This document shows, one piece after another, positions 60,109-64,000 of a stretch of 64,000 nt of DNA. How positions within the stretch are numbered: the first letter of the stretch is position 1; each line of letters starts with the position of its first letter. The translations under genes were made by a program, and so were the position numbers. The stretch covers positions 248,001 through 312,000 of the forward strand of contig NZ_VMSO01000002.1 in NCBI RefSeq assembly GCF_008691045.1, written 5' to 3'. Below the pieces are notes generated by a model. The model searched no databases. It saw only the letters and a list, made by a program, of their open reading frames with translations, and was not told the DNA's origin. This DNA is from Mediterraneibacter catenae. GTDB lineage: Bacteria; Bacillota; Clostridia; Lachnospirales; Lachnospiraceae.

Positions 60109-60636
60109 CTATTCCAGTCCTTCCACCACGCCGATGTAAGGAAGATTTCTGTATTTCTGGGCGTAATCAAGCCCATAACCTACCACGAACTCATCCGGGA
60201 TCTCGAATCCGCAGTAGTCAACTTTCACATCTTTCACTCTTCTGTCCGGTTTGTCCAGAAGCGTGCACAGCCTCATGCTGGCCGGATTTCTCTTTTTAAG
60301 TACGTCGATCAGGTAATACAGGGTATTGCCTGAGTCGATAATATCCTCCACAATGAGAACTTCTTTATTCTCAATGGACTCGTCAAGATCCTTTGCGATA
60401 CGCACGACACCGCTTGACGCTGTCCCGTCTCCGTAGCTTCCTACGCACATAAAATCCATGGAGACCGGCACGGTAATGCGCTTCGCAAGCTCACACATAA
60501 AGAACACACCGCCCTTTAACACACAGATCAAATGGACCTGTTTTCCCGCATAATCTTCACTGATCTGTCTTCCAAGCTCTCTGATCCTCTCGTCAACCTT
60601 CTCTTCCGGAACCAGCACTCTGATCTTCTCTGACAT
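60109..60636 (-). CDS. hpt: Hypoxanthine phosphoribosyltransferase
   Basis: Salvages hypoxanthine and guanine with PRPP. 175 aa. PRPP-binding motif VLIVEDIIDSGNTL at about residue 95, with LICVLKGGVFFMCELAKRI and FVVGYGLDYAQKYRNLPYIG. It begins inside the end of tilS (44-base overlap) with AACGGAGGAT ahead of it. Confidence 0.95.
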   Translation of the reverse strand: MSEKIRVLVPEEKVDERIRELGRQISEDYAGKQVHLICVLKGGVFFMCELAKRITVPVSMDFMCVGSYGDGTASSGVVRIAKDLDESIENKEVLIVEDIIDSGNTLYYLIDVLKKRNPASMRLCTLLDKPDRRVKDVKVDYCGFEIPDEFVVGYGLDYAQKYRNLPYIGVVEGLE

Positions 60637-62137
60637 TTTTCTTATCCTCCGTTATCTTTATCTCAAGAATCTTCTCTGTCCTGTTACTGATCTGACAGGC
60701 ACGGCTCATTCTGTGTCCCGGTATCCATACGATATGCTGTCCGTCTGCAATAAGAAGCATCTTATCCCTGTTCTCTCTAGGGATCTTCTCATTGATAAAC
60801 CAGGACTTCAGTTTCTGGCGGCTCCCTTTTTCATCCACCACCAGATAGTCCCCGCTCTGCCGCGTCCTCGCGGAAAGACTACATTTTATTATATCATAGT
60901 CAAACCATTTCGTGTAGCTTTTTTGTGGGATCTCCTTCGCCTTGTCGGCATCAGCAGCGTCCACAAACCGGCATATCACTTTATGGATTCCATCCGGGAG
61001 AAATGTCACCCCTGGGATATTCAGACGGACTTCTTCCGGCTTTACTTCTGCCGCGCCGTTTGTTTTCCCGCTGTTTCCCTTTTCATCTCCGTCTTGTTTT
61101 CCCAGCAGGATACCTTCATATATCCGCCCGGCAGTCACGCCGCCCGGCAGGTCCAGCACCTTCCCGCACTGCCGGTCAAAGAGCTCCGCAAGCGCGTTCA
61201 GATGAACCGTCCCGATATCTTTCTCTCCTCCGCGGACAGACGCCAGACATACTTTGAGAAGCTGCTTCTGTACGGCAGGCATCTCATGTCTGAAGGCCTC
61301 TCTGCCGATCAGCAGGCCGCCGTATGCTTCCCCGTACACAGGGGTACTGCTGCCCTGTCCTTCATTTTTATGCTCTCCGGTCCGCGGCAGGCTTACACAG
61401 CGTTCCCATGCCTGTTTTGTTCCCTGTTCCAGATATTCCCACACTTCCTGTGCCTGTACGGACAGTTCCTCCAAGTGCCGGACCGTCCCTTCATTGACCT
61501 GTTCTCTCAGGGCCGGAAGTATGTTATGGCGGATGCGGTTCCTTGTGTAGATATCTTCTGCATTTGTTGCATCCGTACACCAGGTAATCTTCTGCTCTCG
61601 CAGCCAGTCCTCAATCTGCTCTCTGCCAAGCGCCAGGAGCGGCCGGATCCACTTTCCCCGGACCGGGCGAATGCCGCACAGGCCCTTCAGTCCGGTCCCG
61701 CGCGCAATATTAAGGAGTACGGTCTCTGCATTATCATCTCTGTGGTGGGCCGTGGCGATCTTCGTTCCGCCGTCTTCCCTGCACATCGTCTCAAACGCCT
61801 CCCGCCGGACAGCGCGTCCCGCCTCCTCTGAAGATTGTTTCCGCTTTCTGGCAATTAATTCCACATTTTTATGAAAAAAACGGCTCGGCACATCCAACTG
61901 TCTGCACAGTTCCTTCACAAAAGCTTCATCGGCATCGGCTTCCGCGCCCCGTATCCCGTGGTTGACATGACATGCCATCACCTGGAAACCAATCTTATTT
62001 CTCAATGCACAGAGTATAAAAAGCAGGCATACCGAATCCGCTCCGCCCGATACGCCTGCGATCACCACATCATCCTTTTCGATCATGCCGTATTTTCTGA
62101 TAAATGATTCTGTCTGTTCTATTATATTCTTCATCAT
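60593..62137 (-). CDS. tilS: tRNA(Ile)-lysidine synthetase
   Basis: Modifies C34 of the AUA-reading tRNA-Ile to lysidine. 514 aa with the PP-loop motif VIAGVSGGADSVCLLF, HVNHGIRGAEADADE, AHHRDDNAETVLLNIARGTG and the C-terminal TilS domain (CSLSARTRQSGDYL). A Lys/Glu/Gly-rich insert of about 40 residues near position 350 is variable. It is in the conserved spoIIE-tilS-hpt-ftsH run. Confidence 0.95.
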   Translation of the reverse strand: MMKNIIEQTESFIRKYGMIEKDDVVIAGVSGGADSVCLLFILCALRNKIGFQVMACHVNHGIRGAEADADEAFVKELCRQLDVPSRFFHKNVELIARKRKQSSEEAGRAVRREAFETMCREDGGTKIATAHHRDDNAETVLLNIARGTGLKGLCGIRPVRGKWIRPLLALGREQIEDWLREQKITWCTDATNAEDIYTRNRIRHNILPALREQVNEGTVRHLEELSVQAQEVWEYLEQGTKQAWERCVSLPRTGEHKNEGQGSSTPVYGEAYGGLLIGREAFRHEMPAVQKQLLKVCLASVRGGEKDIGTVHLNALAELFDRQCGKVLDLPGGVTAGRIYEGILLGKQDGDEKGNSGKTNGAAEVKPEEVRLNIPGVTFLPDGIHKVICRFVDAADADKAKEIPQKSYTKWFDYDIIKCSLSARTRQSGDYLVVDEKGSRQKLKSWFINEKIPRENRDKMLLIADGQHIVWIPGHRMSRACQISNRTEKILEIKITEDKKNVREDQSAGSGREG

Positions 62138-62150
62138 ATGTAAACTATAA

Positions 62151-63572
62151 CTAATTCATTTCCAATTGTAAAGAGCCGTCCCGCCATATTCCCACCGCCA
62201 TCACGGTCATGTCATCTGCCGGCTCTTTTCCCGTCCACGCCAGCACCTGTTCAAGGACGTGATGCGCCATTTCTTTCGGGTTGGCAATCTCGCTGCCCTG
62301 TATGATCGTCTCCAGCAGGATGTCCTGCTCTCCTACCGGCAGTGCGTCCAGCACGCCGTCTGTCACCATGATTACAAAATCCCCGTCCTCAAGCTGCCGT
62401 TTTACCGAGTCGATCTCTATATGGTTCATCACACCGATTGGAAGGCTTGTAGAACTCAGATGTTCAACACTGTCCTTCTTCTTGATAAAAGTAGAAGACG
62501 CCCCCGCTTTGATAACCTCGCACTCACCGGAATACAGATCGAACACTGTCATATCCACTGTGGAATAATGAATCTCCTCCCGCCCGATGACAAGAGTAGT
62601 GTTGATCATCTGGATTGCTGTTTTCTCAGGAAACCCCGCACTTAAAAGCTCCTCGAGAAGCTCTATGACCAGTGTGCTCTCCCTGCATGCTGTCTCCCCT
62701 GATCCCATTCCGTCCGAGAGAGCCACTGCATATTTTCCACCCGGCATCTCCATAAGAGCAAAGTTATCCCCGGATATCCGGTCACAGTCTTTCCCGATCC
62801 TCGCCGTACCGTGCATAATATAGAAAGACGGTCCTTCCACACACACAACCGTCATGTATTCACTCCCTATCATCCGGGCACTGTCCCCCGGGAGAATGAA
62901 TTTTCTTCCTACACATTCCGAAACAGCACTCACTACTTCCTTAACTGTTACTTTCTGTTTCCTGATACTTCTGACCGTAACGTGGATCTCATATTTCCCC
63001 TCTCCGTTCATAAAGAAATATGTATACAGCACGCGGAGTCCTTTTTTCTTCAGCACAGCCGTTATCCTTTTCTCAAGCCTCTCGTCCGTAAAAATGCTGT
63101 TTTCAAGCTCTCTGGTCGTATTTTCGATCATATCGGCAAATGTATCCATCTGTATTGCACAGCTTTCCCTGCTGCGGGCGATCCGGTTCACCCATATGAT
63201 ATTTTGTCTCGCATCATGAAATCCCGCCAGCATCTCCCGTAAAAAACGCGGCGCCATAATGCAGCGCTGCATGAGTTTCCGCTTCACTTCTGTATTAAGT
63301 TCATTCCCGTACTGGTCTACAGCGGAAAGGAGCTCATACCCCATCTGATATGTATGTACGAAATTTTCTCCCCAGCACCAGCCGCATTTTTCGCATTTGC
63401 CGCACACTTTCTCTCTCACCCGGGTGAACATCTCTTCTATCTCCTCATTTGAAAATGCCTTTTTCTTCTCCTCAAGCCCCAGGAAAGTCCTCGAGAGCTG
63501 TTTCAGAGAATGGGCATATTTTTCTATCTGTTCCACATAGGGGCTTCCGTGGAGCACCGGTCCCTCATTCAT
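62151..63572 (-). CDS. spoIIE: Short SpoIIE-type PP2C phosphatase without membrane domain
   Basis: 473 aa. The C-terminal part is a PPM/SpoIIE phosphatase domain: YAVALSDGMGSGETACRES (metal-binding), MVTDGVLDALP and PADDMTVMAVGIW. Upstream is a region like the central SpoIIE domain with a Cys cluster CGKCEKCGWCWG near residue 57. B. subtilis SpoIIE is about 827 aa with ten N-terminal membrane helices; none are here. The AAAGGAG site before 63572 shows that this is the natural start. It would dephosphorylate SpoIIAA to activate sigma-F. Confidence 0.85.
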   Translation of the reverse strand: MNEGPVLHGSPYVEQIEKYAHSLKQLSRTFLGLEEKKKAFSNEEIEEMFTRVREKVCGKCEKCGWCWGENFVHTYQMGYELLSAVDQYGNELNTEVKRKLMQRCIMAPRFLREMLAGFHDARQNIIWVNRIARSRESCAIQMDTFADMIENTTRELENSIFTDERLEKRITAVLKKKGLRVLYTYFFMNGEGKYEIHVTVRSIRKQKVTVKEVVSAVSECVGRKFILPGDSARMIGSEYMTVVCVEGPSFYIMHGTARIGKDCDRISGDNFALMEMPGGKYAVALSDGMGSGETACRESTLVIELLEELLSAGFPEKTAIQMINTTLVIGREEIHYSTVDMTVFDLYSGECEVIKAGASSTFIKKKDSVEHLSSTSLPIGVMNHIEIDSVKRQLEDGDFVIMVTDGVLDALPVGEQDILLETIIQGSEIANPKEMAHHVLEQVLAWTGKEPADDMTVMAVGIWRDGSLQLEMN

Positions 63573-63660
63573 GGCCTATCTCCTTTCTGATTCTCCCGCC
63601 TGCTGCCCGGATACCTCTGATATATGTCCCCGTCTGAGCAGGCAGTCTCTGTCAAACAAA

Positions 63661-63690
63661 AACTCCGGGAGGATTCTCCCGGAGTTTTCA
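63661..63690 (-). terminator. Intrinsic terminator between divIC-like gene and spoIIE
   Basis: ACTCCGGGAG and CTCCCGGAGT pair around a four-base loop; T-runs flank both sides, so it works on the minus strand after the divIC-like gene. Confidence 0.85.
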
Positions 63691-63735
63691 TTTGTATATT
63701 TTCTTTTTACTATTCGATTTTACCTGACCGTCTCA

Positions 63736-64000
63736 TTAATTTGACGGCTTAAATATAATCTCGTCCGGATCGACCAGCCCCAGCTTGTCCTCTGCGGTAT
63801 CTTTAATATAGTCGTCCGTCTTGACGTATTCTTCAAATTCATCGATCTCTTCCGACCGCTGCTGTTCTTCCTTAATCTGCGCCTGCAGTTCTTCTTCCTG
63901 AGCCTTATAGCTGTCATTCTTAGCCTGCAGTCTCATGGAACCAACTGCAAGAGCCCCGCCAAGGAACGCAAGCACCATACAGATCATCAGTATGCTCCGC
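63736..64000 (-). CDS. DivIC/FtsL-like septum formation initiator (partial, leaves right edge)
   Basis: The frame is open to the window edge (RSILMICMVLAFLGGALAVGS), so the N-terminus lies outside. A membrane helix is followed by a coiled coil (QAKNDSYKAQEEELQAQIKE) and a short outer part ending in TAEDKLGLVDPDEIIFKPSN, the YxxxxAEDKLGLVxPxE pattern of FtsB/DivIC proteins. It acts in divisome assembly. The gene order DivIC-spoIIE-tilS-hpt-ftsH is typical of Firmicutes. Confidence 0.88.
   Translation of the reverse strand, partial: RSILMICMVLAFLGGALAVGSMRLQAKNDSYKAQEEELQAQIKEEQQRSEEIDEFEEYVKTDDYIKDTAEDKLGLVDPDEIIFKPSN

Overview
The window looks like a chromosomal segment of a spore-forming, strictly anaerobic Lachnospiraceae bacterium (Clostridium cluster XIVa type). 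The evidence is a complete rnfCDGEAB cluster, a spoIIE-tilS-hpt-ftsH block next to a DivIC/FtsL-like gene, a baiN-type oxidoreductase followed at a distance by cmk-ispH-rpsA, scpA-scpB flanked by two DacF-type carboxypeptidases, strong Shine-Dalgarno sites and moderate GC content. No rRNA, tRNA or CRISPR array was seen.

Layout. 1-0.65 kb holds two gene remnants (a DUF234-type ATPase tail and a helicase tail). 0.66-10.1 kb is housekeeping or metabolic: kptA, a phosphoesterase, a YfcC-type carrier with isoaspartyl dipeptidase, a divergent aldehyde/alcohol dehydrogenase pair, a NifX-SlyD fusion, a histidine phosphatase and an HD hydrolase. 10.3-28.0 kb is mobile: two elements stacked in the 5' end of a low-molecular-weight protein tyrosine phosphatase gene, with three copies of the attachment core. 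Element A (about 11.8 kb) carries tnpV, a repressor, a peptide deformylase, a kinase-methyltransferase fusion, a GNAT, two copies of a deleted IS91-like element and a Crp/Fnr-linked operon (two HD proteins, pyridoxal kinase, TIGR04076 protein, broken aminotransferase). It has no visible integrase. Element B (about 5.9 kb) carries a nitroreductase and two MATE exporters behind a consensus promoter and a terminator-like leader hairpin, then a Tn916-like regulator/xis/int module.

28.0-46.4 kb is chromosome: the phosphatase, a J-domain protein, dac genes, scpAB, a 2-isopropylmalate synthase fused to an AraC-type DNA-binding domain, an aminopeptidase, an RpiR regulator and baiN. An AT-rich insertion with three tiny membrane proteins and an ECF sigma/anti-sigma pair then separates baiN from cmk-ispH-rpsA. 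46.7-51.7 kb is the Rnf complex. 52.4-64 kb, mostly on the minus strand, holds an ECF sigma/beta-propeller pair, pyridoxamine kinase, a GH13 amylase, ftsH, hpt, tilS, a short spoIIE and a partial divIC/ftsL-like gene.

The most unusual items are the LeuA-AraC fusion, a pair of TIR-bounded structured repeats (36468-36940 and 51710-52394) whose hairpin loop is conserved while the stem sequence is replaced, the tandem element array with 10-bp phased GCAA repeats at its internal junction, and a Crp-type operator motif repeated on both sides of its likely regulator gene.
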